This document shows, piece by piece, positions 48,457 through 58,969 of a stretch of DNA of 64,000 bases (position 1 is its first letter; each line of letters starts with the position of its first letter). The DNA is from Epiperipatus broadwayi (lineage: Eukaryota > Onychophora > Udeonychophora > Euonychophora > Peripatidae). Position numbers and translations under genes: made by a program. The notes beneath the pieces are model-generated. The model was not told the origin of the DNA and searched no databases. It was given only the letters and a program-made list of their open reading frames with translations. Where the stretch lies: the NCBI GenBank assembly GCA_028023455.1, contig JAQFVV010006310.1, positions 2,480,001 to 2,544,000 of the forward strand, written 5' to 3'.

Positions 48457-49443
48457 CTATTTTTTCGAGATGTCGAAGCACGTGTCTCTTCTGTTGATTG
48501 CATGGATGTCTCTGTTAATGTAGAATGCCTCCTTTATTTTTCTCCTGTAGTCGTTTGGTTCTGAGCATAAAACAACGGGGTTAGCAGGAATGAAATTGTG
48601 CCCTGATTGTTTAGTATGTTCAAAAAATGCAGAAGATGTACTGCTGTTCGTTTGGGCTCTGTTGAAGGTGTACCGATGTTGAGCCAATCTGGTGTTAATT
48701 GTGGCTTTCGTTTCACCATAATATGTGGCGTGGCATCCGTCTTGGGGGCAGGAAATGGAGTACACCACATGTGGGGTGAGCGCTGGATCAATGTAGTCTT
48801 TGGAGTTATTGATCAACCTATTAGTGTTGGGTGGAGTTCTGAATATTATGCTGAATTTGTTGCTCAAGGTTTTCGTTAGTTTGCTGGATATTTTAGGGAT
48901 GTAGGGGACCGTTATTCTAGGTAGATTGGTGCGAGGCAATTTATCATCTATTGTGCTGTTGAATTTCATGACTTTCCTCCTAATGGTTTTGTATTTGAAT
49001 CCTGCTGCTAATAGGTCTTTAATATAATTGTTAATATTTTCCTTCCTATGTGCTTCATATTTACACAAGTGATAGTTTCTAAACATAAATGCTTTGAGAC
49101 CTGCGAATTTGTGCGATGCGGGTGATTTAGAATTAGGATGGATGCAGCTTCGGATTTCGAATGGTTTAACAATCATTTTGTAATCTATTGAGTGGCGGTC
49201 TCTTGACACGGAAAGGTCAAGATATTTGAGTTCATTACTGTTTTCATATGTAATAGAGAAAGATAGTTTAGTTGTGCTTTGTAATTCGCGTTGTATATTT
49301 AAAATATTATTTTTAGATGCTATAACGAAAATGTCATCTACATATCGTGTATATATGAAGTCTGGGTTATTGTTGAAATATTTTGGAATGATGGATTGCT
49401 CATATTTATTTAAGTATATACTGGATAACACGCCACTGATGTA
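48457..49443 (-). CDS. Penelope-like element RT/GIY-YIG protein, 5'-truncated but open
   Basis: A single frame of about 325 codons without stops, ending ...CFDISKK. It starts inside the RT with SGVLSSIYLN, so there is no genuine start codon; the longest call begins at a GTG read as Met. From that codon the RT catalytic YVDD is at residues 30-33, ELKYLDLSVS near 67-76, HKFAGLKAFMFRNYHLCK at 107-124 and FRTPPNTNRLINN at 197-209. The GIY-YIG endonuclease follows: VVYSISC (222-228) as the GIY strand, Cys pair CPQDGC, YYGET (237-241), the helix Arg in TRLAQH (near 248) and the catalytic-type Glu in KIKEAFYI (301). It encodes the C-terminal half of a protein that reverse-transcribes and nicks DNA for its own insertion. 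Loss of the N-terminal RT motifs makes it inactive alone; the absence of stops marks a young copy. Confidence 0.93.
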   Translation of the reverse strand, partial: YISGVLSSIYLNKYEQSIIPKYFNNNPDFIYTRYVDDIFVIASKNNILNIQRELQSTTKLSFSITYENSNELKYLDLSVSRDRHSIDYKMIVKPFEIRSCIHPNSKSPASHKFAGLKAFMFRNYHLCKYEAHRKENINNYIKDLLAAGFKYKTIRRKVMKFNSTIDDKLPRTNLPRITVPYIPKISSKLTKTLSNKFSIIFRTPPNTNRLINNSKDYIDPALTPHVVYSISCPQDGCHATYYGETKATINTRLAQHRYTFNRAQTNSSTSSAFFEHTKQSGHNFIPANPVVLCSEPNDYRRKIKEAFYINRDIHAINRRDTCFDISKK

Positions 49444-49449
49444 TATTAA

Positions 49450-52030
49450 GTAGCATATTTCTCAATATAAAAAATTTAAACCTCAGAAAATTAGCATTGT
49501 ATGTAAGTGAATCAAATAATGGAAAGCAGGGGGGGGGGGGGCAACTGAGAATCCTCTAAAATTTTGATCATTAAATAATTTTTTTTTAATTTAATAGCTA
49601 ATTGTCATGAGTCTGATATACTGTACTAAAAACATACTAAGCTATTAAATTTATATAGAATAATTACTGTGTTACATATAAATATATGGGTGTTAATATG
49701 TTTAATTGATGGAGTATATACACACATAAATGTGTATATTGACATTTTGTTACAGCTTAATTATCATTATAATGTATTCATAATTAATCTATGTCAGTAG
49801 AATAATATTCCTCCATTTCTTCCTTCTTTATGATTTGCTAAATATCTAGATATCTTTATTTTCAATTCTTCTCCAAATTAATCTAGGTCTGACTAATCAT
49901 TTTCTGTGCAATATATCATGTTCATTACCTTTTCAACATTTAATTCTTAATGTGAATGTTTTTTACCATAATTCATTGCTTGTTACTACTCTAAATCACT
50001 GCACACTCTAATATTATGAAAGCAACTTTGACAAATGTATATGACTTCCAATATAATGAATGGACAAATTATTTTTAAGTTCCATTTCTCTATAGAAAAG
50101 GAATTATTGCATTAATTTAGATCTGCAGTTGTTTTCATTTTGTAAATATTTATTTATATATATATTTCAAACTAATCCACCTCTACCCTTATTCTGTTTT
50201 CTATATGATTTATACACATTAGATAATGAAAATTTTTAGATACCAGAACCTATTCATAATTTTGATCTTCTAACCAGCCATTTTTAAATTATATAGCAGA
50301 ATTGTTGCTAAAACTCATTCTTTTTATATTTTTGGTATTTATTTTAAGACCTGATTACCATACAGGGAAATAAGTTCTAATAATGTATTCTAGAGCAAAT
50401 ATCAAATAAAATAGTTATAAGGAATGCAGCAGTAAACACTCAAAGAGTACATCAAGTTCATTATTCATACTTAAATGAACCCAAACTGTGATACCAAAAA
50501 TTATGAAATCTGATTAAATGAATAGATAAGAAAATTGTACTGAAAATTTTTTTAACAATGTTATTATTTTGTATATTGAAATAAATTTGAGGTAAAAGAA
50601 AAATTTAAAAAAGCATAAATCTAAATACATAGAAAAAATTAACTGTTGAATTGTATGAGTATAAACAATTTGTGGAAGATTGGAAATCAACATATATTAA
50701 TGTTTACATGTGTTAGTTAATATAGATATAAATGAAAGAAAGCTGACCAATTTGTTATGAAAAATAAATGTGTAAATTCACATTTCATTGTCAGAAAAAT
50801 TGAGAATGTGTGTATTTATATTTTCAAAGCCAAAGAAAATCGGTCAGCTTTCTTTTATTTACTTACAATTTTAATACTAAGTTTATTAGAATTTTGCTAT
50901 TTTTTTTGTAAGATAATATACTATTATATGCTACTGAAAATGATAGATATATCAGAAGTTTATTATAGTGTAATTAATATTCATATAACTGTAAATGTTA
51001 AATATGTAGATGGTTTGATAAAAGATAGATGTAAAATCGGCATGGGGCTTCTTTTTGAGCAGTAGTCTTATGAGAGATTACTAACAACAAATTTGGCTAC
51101 ACCATTAAACAGAAATTTCAAAAACATTATATTTCATACAATGTTTACCAAAATAAAATTATAATTAAAAAAAAGCTTAATATTTGAAAAGAACACAAAA
51201 CCATGCGCCGCAAAAGTCTTTTTATCTGTAATTAGTAATATATATATATAGCTGTTGCATATAATTTTTTTATTATTTATTATAATTTATATGAAAAAAA
51301 GAGTATAACTGATTTCATTAATTTCCACTTTTGACAAAATAGAATTGTTTTAAAAAAAATTTCAAACAAGTTTTATATAATAAATTATTACAATAAAAAA
51401 ATTAGACCTAAAAGTGTCATAGAGAAAGGCCTAAAGAGCCATACATACATAGTCACTAGATTGTTAAAGCCTGATCTAAATTTATAATTAATCAAAAGTT
51501 ATTTACAGTATATATATTTTTATAATATTAATCCATTGATGTTATAAAGTACACATAAATACTTCAACTGATTATAAAATTCAATTAATTTTCACATTAT
51601 TTATACTCATTACCATTCTAGAAAATGATAATAATGAGTCTAAATCATTTAATTTGTTATATTTATTAAGAGTTACTATTGCCTTGTTATGAATATGAAC
51701 TTTTTTATAAAGCACTATAGTTCTCAGTTAAAGGGAGTTTTACTGCATATTAAATAACAGTTGTATCTTTAAACATTGATTTATCTTTAAAAATAAATTA
51801 ATTGCATTTAATGTTTATCTGAAAGTTTGTAATGACAGCAATTTACTTGTAATTGTAAATTGAACTATTTTATGAATTGTTTAGTGTACAGATTTTTTTA
51901 AAACATAGCTTACTATTAACAAAAATATCATAAAAGAACTAGAAGAGATTCCAACCAGGAGATAGATTCATTAGGGTTGTTATTAAAACCTTCAAATCTG
52001 GTACTGTAGTTTATATTTGTAAATCATTTT
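49450..52030. other. AT-rich sequence, one small hairpin, no gene seen
   Basis: A G13 run lies near 49529. GAAAGAAAGCTGACCAATTTG (50735) is matched in inverse by AATCGGTCAGCTTTCTTT (50838), forming a ~50-bp-armed foldback. The 102-codon frame at 50757 overlaps it and shows no domain. Confidence 0.5.
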
Positions 52031-52039
52031 AACTATGTA

Positions 52040-52215
52040 GTTTATAAGTATAGGGGATTTGAACTCAGATTTTCAAGCACCCTTCAACTATCCACACTAT
52101 CTCAGACAACTGAAGCACATGACCACACGTATGTAGAAAAGATAAATAATCACCAATATACATATTTTATGCTAAACCAGTACTCATCAGTTTGTTTATT
52201 CAATGTTTACATGGA
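52040..52215 (-). repeat. Interspersed repeat family C, copy
   Basis: Plus-strand text GGGGATTTGAACTCAGATTTT, CAACTATCCACACTATCTCAG, CATGACCACACGTATGTAG, AACCAGTACTCATCAGTTTG matches the units at 61.5-62.5 kb. On the minus strand TGAGTTCAAATCCCC is a good Pol III B box, so a tRNA-derived SINE read on the minus strand is plausible. Confidence 0.55.
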
Positions 52216-52878
52216 TCAACAGCTGTTAGATTTTATTTGTCAAGCAGATGAGCACAAGAACTATGGATTGTCCTAGATCTGTTGATGAGAGTCCAATTGT
52301 CTTTAGGAAGATCAAATTCAGCTAGCTTTATTGTCATATTTGGAAAAAAAATATTTGAAACTTAATAAGAATTCTATTTTTAATGTAATAATTCTTTAAT
52401 TAAAGATTTTTGGTTGAAGATCCCCCAAAATAACCTTCGATTTGAGATGAATCTTAGATGATAACACTGTATCTCGAGTTGCCGACAAGTCTGATTTACT
52501 TATACATTCTCTGTAAAGCAATTTCCAATATTGATATAAGAAACATGTGTATGAGTTCAGGAAGCCATTACAAAAAATAGATTTGAATGTCAGAAATATT
52601 TCTCATGGTAGTATTTCATTGAGTATCCAAAAGTTTAATATGGGAACTTTTGTTCAAACAAGAGCACAGTGTTCATCAGCAAAATATGCTAGTGCTAAGG
52701 AAAATGTGTAAAATCCTTTCAATACAATTACAAGTATTTCAGCTTTCTAAAAGATATTCTTTCCTAGAAATTAATTTTAGTCTAACTTTAGAGAAATGAG
52801 AAAAATAAAATAGGTTATGAATCATAATTATGAGTAAATACTAAGACTATATTCAGATTATGAAGTGCTTCCTGTTGT

Positions 52879-53341
52879 TTAATTGTTAAATGTTTTTTTA
52901 AAAAAAAATCAAACTTTATTTAAACATTTTATATACATTCAACTGTTGGTAATAGCACATTGGTTAATGTTTTTCTTTTCTCTTCCTCAGATGTTGCTGG
53001 TCTGATAAGCATGGGAATCAAACCAGCGATTTTTAGATTCATGAATTTGGAATTTAGGATAATAATTTTATCCATTTAGGTTATTCTATCAAAGCTATCA
53101 GTTAATAGAAATTTATGAAGGTATTCCAAATGTTTTCTAAACATTATGAATTATCATTTTAGTTAAATTTAGGATTGTTTTCCATTGTCGTGTGAGCACC
53201 TTTTTTAAATTTTCGTTTTATTTTTTCCACTTGAAACTTTGTATTTTATAGTAACCTGTGTATTATCACTATTAATTGTTTGAATATATTATATAAATTT
53301 AAATAAAGTTTGAATTTTTCTAAAAACATTTAACAATTAAA
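52879..53341 (-). mobile_element. Deletion derivative of the Penelope unit with terminal inverted repeats
   Basis: Left end 52879-52960 (TTTAATTGTTAAATG..., CAAACTTTATTTAAAC, GGTAATAGCACAT) is repeated in inverse at 53257-53341 (TTTAAATAAAGTTTG, AAACATTTAACAATTAA). The interior keeps a tRNA-like block (minus strand 53095-53010, with B-box-like CTGGTTTGATTCCC) and a short part matching 54690-54790 of the larger unit (CCATTGTCGTGTGAGCACC, TTTTTAAATTTTC). The rest of the coding region is missing, so it is a 463-bp non-autonomous derivative. Confidence 0.7.
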
Positions 53342-53344
53342 ATT

Positions 53345-54270
53345 AGATGATAAAATTAGTTCAATATATACATACAAATTATAGGCATTTACACTTACTT
53401 TAAAATATTTCCATAATTTAATTTTTCGCATATCAAATATTATTTTACACAAATGGATGACGTATAATAAGAGTACAAAAATAATGATCATAATATTAAT
53501 TTTTTTTTCATATGTCAGACAAATTTTTTATGAAATAAACTTTAAAGTTTTTTACAGGTTTGTTAAAACTCAGCATTCTTCTTTTCAATGAATGGCCTAT
53601 AGCCATTCTAGCTAGACATCCCATTATTGCTCAGTAAAAAGATATTTATTCTTAAATGGAGAATAAACTACAGAAAAAATCCCATATACTATCACTATCT
53701 AGAAAAATGAATATTGTTTTTACTGTTTTTTTTGCTAAAGAAAAAACACTGTAGAAATCTTTGTCCTACAATTAGCAGTTGTTTTTTCCTTTAAAAAATA
53801 TCATTATTTCTACAATAGAAGACACTCCATTTATATGTTTTGTGTTTTTTATATTTGTGTTCTATATTTAAGAAAAGGCAATATCTAATTTATTTCCTAT
53901 TATTACAAGAGTAATTTCTAATGTAGAGGAATTGGCAATCCTCATTGTTTATAATTTCTAATAAGCTGACAGTCTATTTATAGATTGAAGTCCTTTATGT
54001 TATTTTGAAATATTTATCACATTGTTTATTACAATTTATTTGTAATTGCTCCCGTAACCTATATATATATAGAAATTATTTTTAGCTGTCTGTGGAATTC
54101 TTTAGTATATTGTCATGGATGTTTAACATTAGATGCAGTAGGGTGCAATCCATAGGAAAGCATTGCTTCTGTTAATAATTGACTCTTTTTTATATAAAAT
54201 TTTTATGTTTATAATATTTTATAATTTCTCAAATTTTTTTTATTTTTAATAAAAAAATAGCAAAACTGAA
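53345..54270. other. AT-rich sequence, no gene seen
   Basis: No repeat partner or protein feature recognised. Confidence 0.5.
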
Positions 54271-54477
54271 CAATGTATTTATATGCTGGACTATTTCCAT
54301 TATCTAATATGAGTATTGAATGTCTTTAGAAAAATTTAACTTTATTTAAATATTCCAAATACATTCAATTATTAGTAATAGCACATCAAACAGGTTATTA
54401 TCTGCATGATGTTTCGAATGGTATTATTCTCCCCTTTTCTTTAGGTGTTGTTGGCCTGACCAGTGACAGAACTAACA

Positions 54478-54561
54478 TAAGAATTGAAACTGGACCTTTA
54501 AATTATTTGAGTATTGAATTTTAAGGTAATACTCTAACCAAATGAGCCATCCTGCCAAAAG
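54478..54561 (-). repeat. tRNA-like block in the Penelope 3' region
   Basis: On the minus strand GGCAGGATGGCTCATTTGG is followed by TTAGAGTATTACC and, 35 bases on, GGTCCAGTTTCAATTC. GGCTCATTTGGTTAGAG resembles an A box and AGTTTCAATTC a B box. The corresponding blocks in the two smaller relatives are at 53010-53095 and 21785-21875. Confidence 0.55.
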
Positions 54562-54588
54562 CAACAGTCAGTATAAATTTCATATATT

Positions 54589-55265
54589 TTATTTATGAGG
54601 TTCCTCCTGAATTCTCCACTTTTTTTTTCTAAGAGCAAAGTTGATTAGTGGTTTCCATACATTATGTATAGTCAGTCTAGGGTGACTTATGAGATTATTT
54701 GCCATTGTCATGTGAACAGCTTTCTTTAAATTTTCTTCTTTGTATCTTTTCTTTTCTATCCAATATTTTTGTATTTTCCCAATTGAACATATGTTCATTG
54801 GTACATACATGGTCTGCTACCCTTGACACATGTTTTCTCTTTTCTAATCATCAGTTTGTGTTCTTGCAAATGCTTTTCAATGGAATGACTGATCTCACCA
54901 ATATACATTCTTCTACATTCATATGGTATTTCATAGATGCAGTTTTTTTTTTTTTTTATCATTTCAAGCTTAGGCTTTGTAGATGTTAGAATTCCTCATA
55001 GTATGGTATGGCTCTGGAAAGCTGTTCTAATGTTATAATGATTGCAGATTTTTCTTAATTTGTTTGCTATTTTTGGTCTGTATGGGTATACTACAGTACC
55101 ATAATTGCTTTTATCTTTTGATGGTTCTTTCTGTTGTCCATTTAAGTTTTTCTTAATAACAGCTGATGGATAACCATTTTTCATAAGAGTTTGTTCTATA
55201 TTGATCTTTTATTTTTTCGAATCGCTGGTTTTTGAACAATACCTCTCGAAACATTGTGCATATAC
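54589..55265 (-). pseudogene. Penelope-like element, RT end and GIY-YIG endonuclease
   Basis: From 55184 downward the frame reads NGYPSAVIKKNLNGQ, YGTVVYPYRPKIANKLRKIC and IRTAFQSHTIL, the segment linking RT and endonuclease. After a stop and a homopolymer-associated break, it gives CIYEIPYECRRMYIGEISHS (GIY-YIG), EKHLQEHKLMIRKE, then ADHVCTNEHMFNWENTKIL and a C-terminal block ending VWKPLI. The wording (CxYEIPC, VYIGE, WENTKIL) differs from the 42- and 48-kb elements, so it represents a different Penelope lineage. Interrupted by at least two frame breaks. Confidence 0.9.
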
Positions 55266-55389
55266 TAAACTTTGTGCTATTACTAATAGTTGAAAGTATT
55301 TGAAATATTTAAATAAAGTTATTTTTTTCTAAAGACATCCAATACTTATATTAGTTGATGGAAATAGTCCAACATAAAAATACAATTAA

Positions 55390-56128
55390 AACACCAATAT
55401 CATAAACTTTCAGGAAAAGTGAACATGTATTTATTAATTTTAAATAAAAATAAAAATGGCAAAATGAAGCATTTATTTATTCTAGCTTTCCTGTAATACT
55501 ATGTAACCGCTTTTCCAAAATGCTATTCTCTGACAGCATTTTTTTCATAAGGGTATATTTTTATCTCAGGATAGCAACTAATTAGATCTATACAGTATTA
55601 AAAAATTATGCAACTATTTGACACTATGTCAAGACAGTAATCAAAGATATTACTTATAGTATATGCTCCCCTCCTCCCATTGAGAAGAAATTATTGATTC
55701 CACAAAATAATACAGTATAAAGTTGTACCAGAAGTACTGTGCCAATGATTCAAAAATATTTGTAAAGTTTATACACCATCTTTTCTTGTGTCCTGAAAAA
55801 CTTATTTAATACAGTATAGTAAACTTATTATTGTCATGCAAGTACTGTATTATTAAAACATTTTTATTAAAATTAACATATATCAGCAAGACAAGAGTAA
55901 TATTTCAATATGATGTTTGCTTCATATTATATATATATATAGTTGTTGCAATTTCAAAATAATTAGATCTATCAGTAGACATTTTCTATTTGAATCATTA
56001 CTGTTAAGATCATTTGAACCTTTGAAGTTTTATTGATAAACAATAATAAAAACAAAAAGGCTAAAATCTAATTTTAAATATAAAAATTAAACCTGTATTT
56101 GGCACTACAATAGTATCTAATTTTAATG
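55390..56128. other. AT-rich sequence, no gene seen
   Basis: No repeat partner or protein feature recognised. Confidence 0.5.
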
Positions 56129-56571
56129 ATTTAAACCAGAAAAACTCAACAATTTAATATTTGGGACTCAACTTTCTGTATCAACTTTAATTGCACTCCC
56201 TTTCCAATGACTTTCTTGAGCCCTAATATATTTTTTTTCTATATTTCAAATATAACATCTTTTTATGAAAAACTTTGCTCTGCAAGACAGGCTAAGAAAG
56301 CCATTAATTTGTGGAATTTTAAACAATTAATATCAAAATACCTTTTGTGTTACTTATATATTTTTACCTGTTTTTAAGGATGACATTTTATTTTTATATC
56401 AACATATCTTTTATTTTATTTTTTTTACGATAAAAAATTATCTTTTCTTATTTTGATTCCAATAATTAGGGGTTTTTTTAAAAAAAATTTTTTGTTTATT
56501 TTTTTTATGACTTTATTTGCCCCTTTCCCTAGGAGGGCACAACCCACAGGTTGAGAATCACTGATTTAAAC
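56129..56571. mobile_element. hAT-type non-autonomous element with 8-bp target-site duplication
   Basis: ATTTAAAC flanks both ends (56129-56136 and 56564-56571). The element (56137-56563, 427 bp) starts CAGAAAAACTCAAC and ends GTTGAGAATCACTG, giving imperfect terminal inverted repeats. Read from the right on the minus strand it begins CAGTGATTCTCAACCTGTGG, the well-known terminus of hAT superfamily elements, and GGGCACAACCCACAGG is the usual subterminal block. An 8-bp duplication is diagnostic of hAT transposition. The interior is AT-rich with no transposase. Confidence 0.85.
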
Positions 56572-56574
56572 CAT

Positions 56575-58225
56575 TAAAAAAGAATGCTTTCATTCCAAAT
56601 ATCTGTTTAAACAATGATAAAAAATTGTTTTCCTTCTCTCTAATCTCACCATATACCATTGGATGTGTTATGTACACCTTTCACTTTTTATGATTTTAAT
56701 CTATGCTACATTCAATAATTTATCAATATTTGTGTATACATTTTTCAATAAAATTTATATCCTCTTCCCATAGTATTTTTTTTTCCTAACTTGTTTTTTA
56801 TTAGATGTCAATTTTTTTCTATGATTAGATTATTTTATATTAGCATCAACAGTCATCCTTTGTGACTGGATTTAAAAGAGGTAATATAAAATATTAGGCT
56901 TCTCATCATCTAGCCAATGACATAATACTATAAAAAAATATCAAAATCTCATCTAAAATAATAAATATAAAAAATGCTGGGATCATAATAACATGGCTGA
57001 TCATTATCAATGCTCTAAGCCATCAGGTACCATGAATTACAAGTCATCAATAAACTAATTCTCAAATCTATACAGTTAATTTTGTGGACTTTAGAGATGA
57101 CTTTTATAACTATAGTACAAGTGAATAATTTCAAACAGAATCCATCCGAATGTTCACAAACAGATACATGCATATATACTGAAAATACCATTATGTCTAA
57201 ACTATCTTTGGGATTGCAAAGTCCTTAGAGATCGACTAAGATAAATATACGTGTAATTCATTTTATTATTAAATAATTTCATTGAGATAACCTACAATCC
57301 CTTGAACTATAATTTTATGATGTAATCAGCTGCACACATTGATATCTGACAGAACAAATAGCAAGAATAAAGACATTAAAATTTCCAAGATTATTATTTT
57401 TTAAAATAATTACTTAATAATGTTAAGTAATAAATAAAAGAATAAAAAATTTAGAACATGATAATGTAACAAACCCAAATTTATATAATCCATATAATTA
57501 TTCCCTTCTGGTTCATCTTAATTAATTAGCATTTGACTTTATATAATTGACTATTTCCTTACAATAATCAAACTGTAAAAAAAAAAAAAATTTACAATAA
57601 AGAGAAAAAATAATTTGAACCTTCCTCCCCTTTTTATTTTGAATATGAGGATGTTCTCATGCCACTTTAATCCAATAAAAGTAAAAAAAAAATTCACCAA
57701 ACTACTAAAAATATTCAATACTTTCAATTTTTATTCCATATAAAATAACATTTATAAATGAAGATGTGTACACATTATAATACTTTATTTTACAATGAAT
57801 TTTTTTTGTTTTTAATCCTTTTGTAGTTACCTAGTTAAGTGTCTCTTCTTACAAATTCTTGCAGGTAATAGTTTGGTCAACATCTTGACTCCAGAATTTT
57901 TATCTTCTTTGTTATAGCTTACTCAATAGTTAATTTATCCATTTAGCTTTCTCATTTTTCTTTTGTAGTTCTACATTTCTACTTTAATAATAAGTTTCAT
58001 TTCATTTTCTTCTTTTTCTTTTTGTAGCTCCAGGTTTGTAGTTTAATATTTTTCATTTTAGGTTAACATTAGTTGAGATAGCCGTGATTTGGGATGGATC
58101 AATACATAAAACTTGCTGAAAGTTTCTCTCAAAAATATTTTTCTTCTGCATTTCTTTGAGTGAAATTGGTTACATAACTAGGTCAGTAATAATCAGCTTT
58201 TAGCAAGAGTTTAGCAATAGTTCTT
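56575..58225. other. AT-rich sequence, no gene seen
   Basis: Two pyrimidine-rich blocks with TTTTCTTTTTGTAG-type strings near 57957 and 58017 look like a short imperfect repeat. No protein feature. Confidence 0.45.
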
Positions 58226-58232
58226 TTAAATA

Positions 58233-58518
58233 TTTGTAAAATCTATATTTGTATTAATATAAATAAATACACATGTAAACTATAAGATGTATAAATACTA
58301 TTTTTATATTAAATAGACAATCACCATCTTAACAAATGAACAAAAGTATTACTCAAGCGCTTTCTTGAAAATGAAAGCTTAGACCTTCAAAAGCGCTTGA
58401 GTAATACTTTTTTTTTCATTTGTTAAGACAATGATTGTCTATTTAATATAAAAATAGTATTTATTTATCTTACAGTTTTTGGGTGTATTTATATTAACAC
58501 AAATATAGATTTTACACA
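58233..58518. repeat. Palindrome of ~130-bp arms
   Basis: 58233-58362 and 58390-58518 are inverted copies: TATTACTCAAGCGCTTT against AAAGCGCTTGAGTAATA, then TTAAATAGACAATCA against TGATTGTCTATTTAA, and GTAAAATCTATATTTGT against ACAAATATAGATTTTAC. The loop is ~27 bases. Arms are very similar, with small indels. No coding content. Confidence 0.9.
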
Positions 58519-58846
58519 TAGTTCTTGTAAACTCAATGTTATAGTGCTTTTCAAACATCATTTCTTTTTTCAACAAAGAGATCAATCCTGCATCAAACTT
58601 CCAAATTGAGTTGTTGATTAATGAACTAACCACTACAAAACAGCTACTGAATTCTACTGCCCTCTCCTTTTTTAAAGAGAATAACTGATATCAATCTACC
58701 ACCAATAAAATGTCTATCTCAGATATTATTGTATTAAACCTTGGACAATTGATTTTCCTTTTTTAACAAAATGAATGATTCTATTTATACATAAATTTGG
58801 AAAACAGTCCATTTTTTTCAGACACAAAGATCTTAATCCCGTCTTG

Positions 58847-58946
58847 CGTTGTTAGCTGAGAGGTATTGCAGCTGCCGTGCAAGCAAGTAGTTGTTTGCAG
58901 ATGGTTGTGGGTTTGCGTCCCGGCCGATGCTATGACATATGAAAAG
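58847..58946 (+). mobile_element. tRNA-derived SINE with 21-bp target-site duplication
   Basis: Flanks AAAGATCTTAATCCC-G-TCTTG (58826-58846) and AAAGATCTTAATCCC-T-TCTTG (58947-58967) differ at one base. The body has an A box TAGCTGAGAGG, a B box GGGTTTGCGTCCC and ends CCGGCCGATGCTATGACATAT plus A-rich tail. CCGGCCGATGC is the 3' half of a tRNA-Gly acceptor/T region. The tail matches the SINE at 6982. The long duplication and A-tail show LINE-mediated retroposition; the near-identical flanks suggest a relatively recent insertion. Confidence 0.88.
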
Positions 58947-58969
58947 AAAGATCTTAATCCCTTCTTGTT

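Larger units (their letters stand above)
54273..55386 (-). mobile_element. Penelope GIY-YIG unit bounded by ~114-bp terminal inverted repeats
   Basis: 54273-54386 (TGTATTTATATGCTGGACT, TATGAGTATTGAATGTCTTT, TTAGTAATAGCACAT) is matched in inverse by 55273-55386 (TGTGCTATTACTAATAGTTG, AAAGACATCCAATACTTATA, AGTCCAACATAAAAATACA). Between them, on the minus strand, lie the C-terminal Penelope coding part, a 3' region and a tRNA-like block. Terminal inverted repeats are not the usual structure of an autonomous Penelope element, although inverted and tandem terminal repeats of partial copies are known for this class. Two shorter relatives occur at 52.9 and 21.7 kb. Confidence 0.8.

Noticed and set aside
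48607-48879. Plus-strand open frame of 90 codons
   Set aside because: It overlaps antisense the open Penelope frame at 48457-49443 and has no domain.
54405-54440. GTTTCG string on the plus strand as a possible minus-strand ribozyme
   Set aside because: No CTGANGA precedes the GAAAC on the minus strand.
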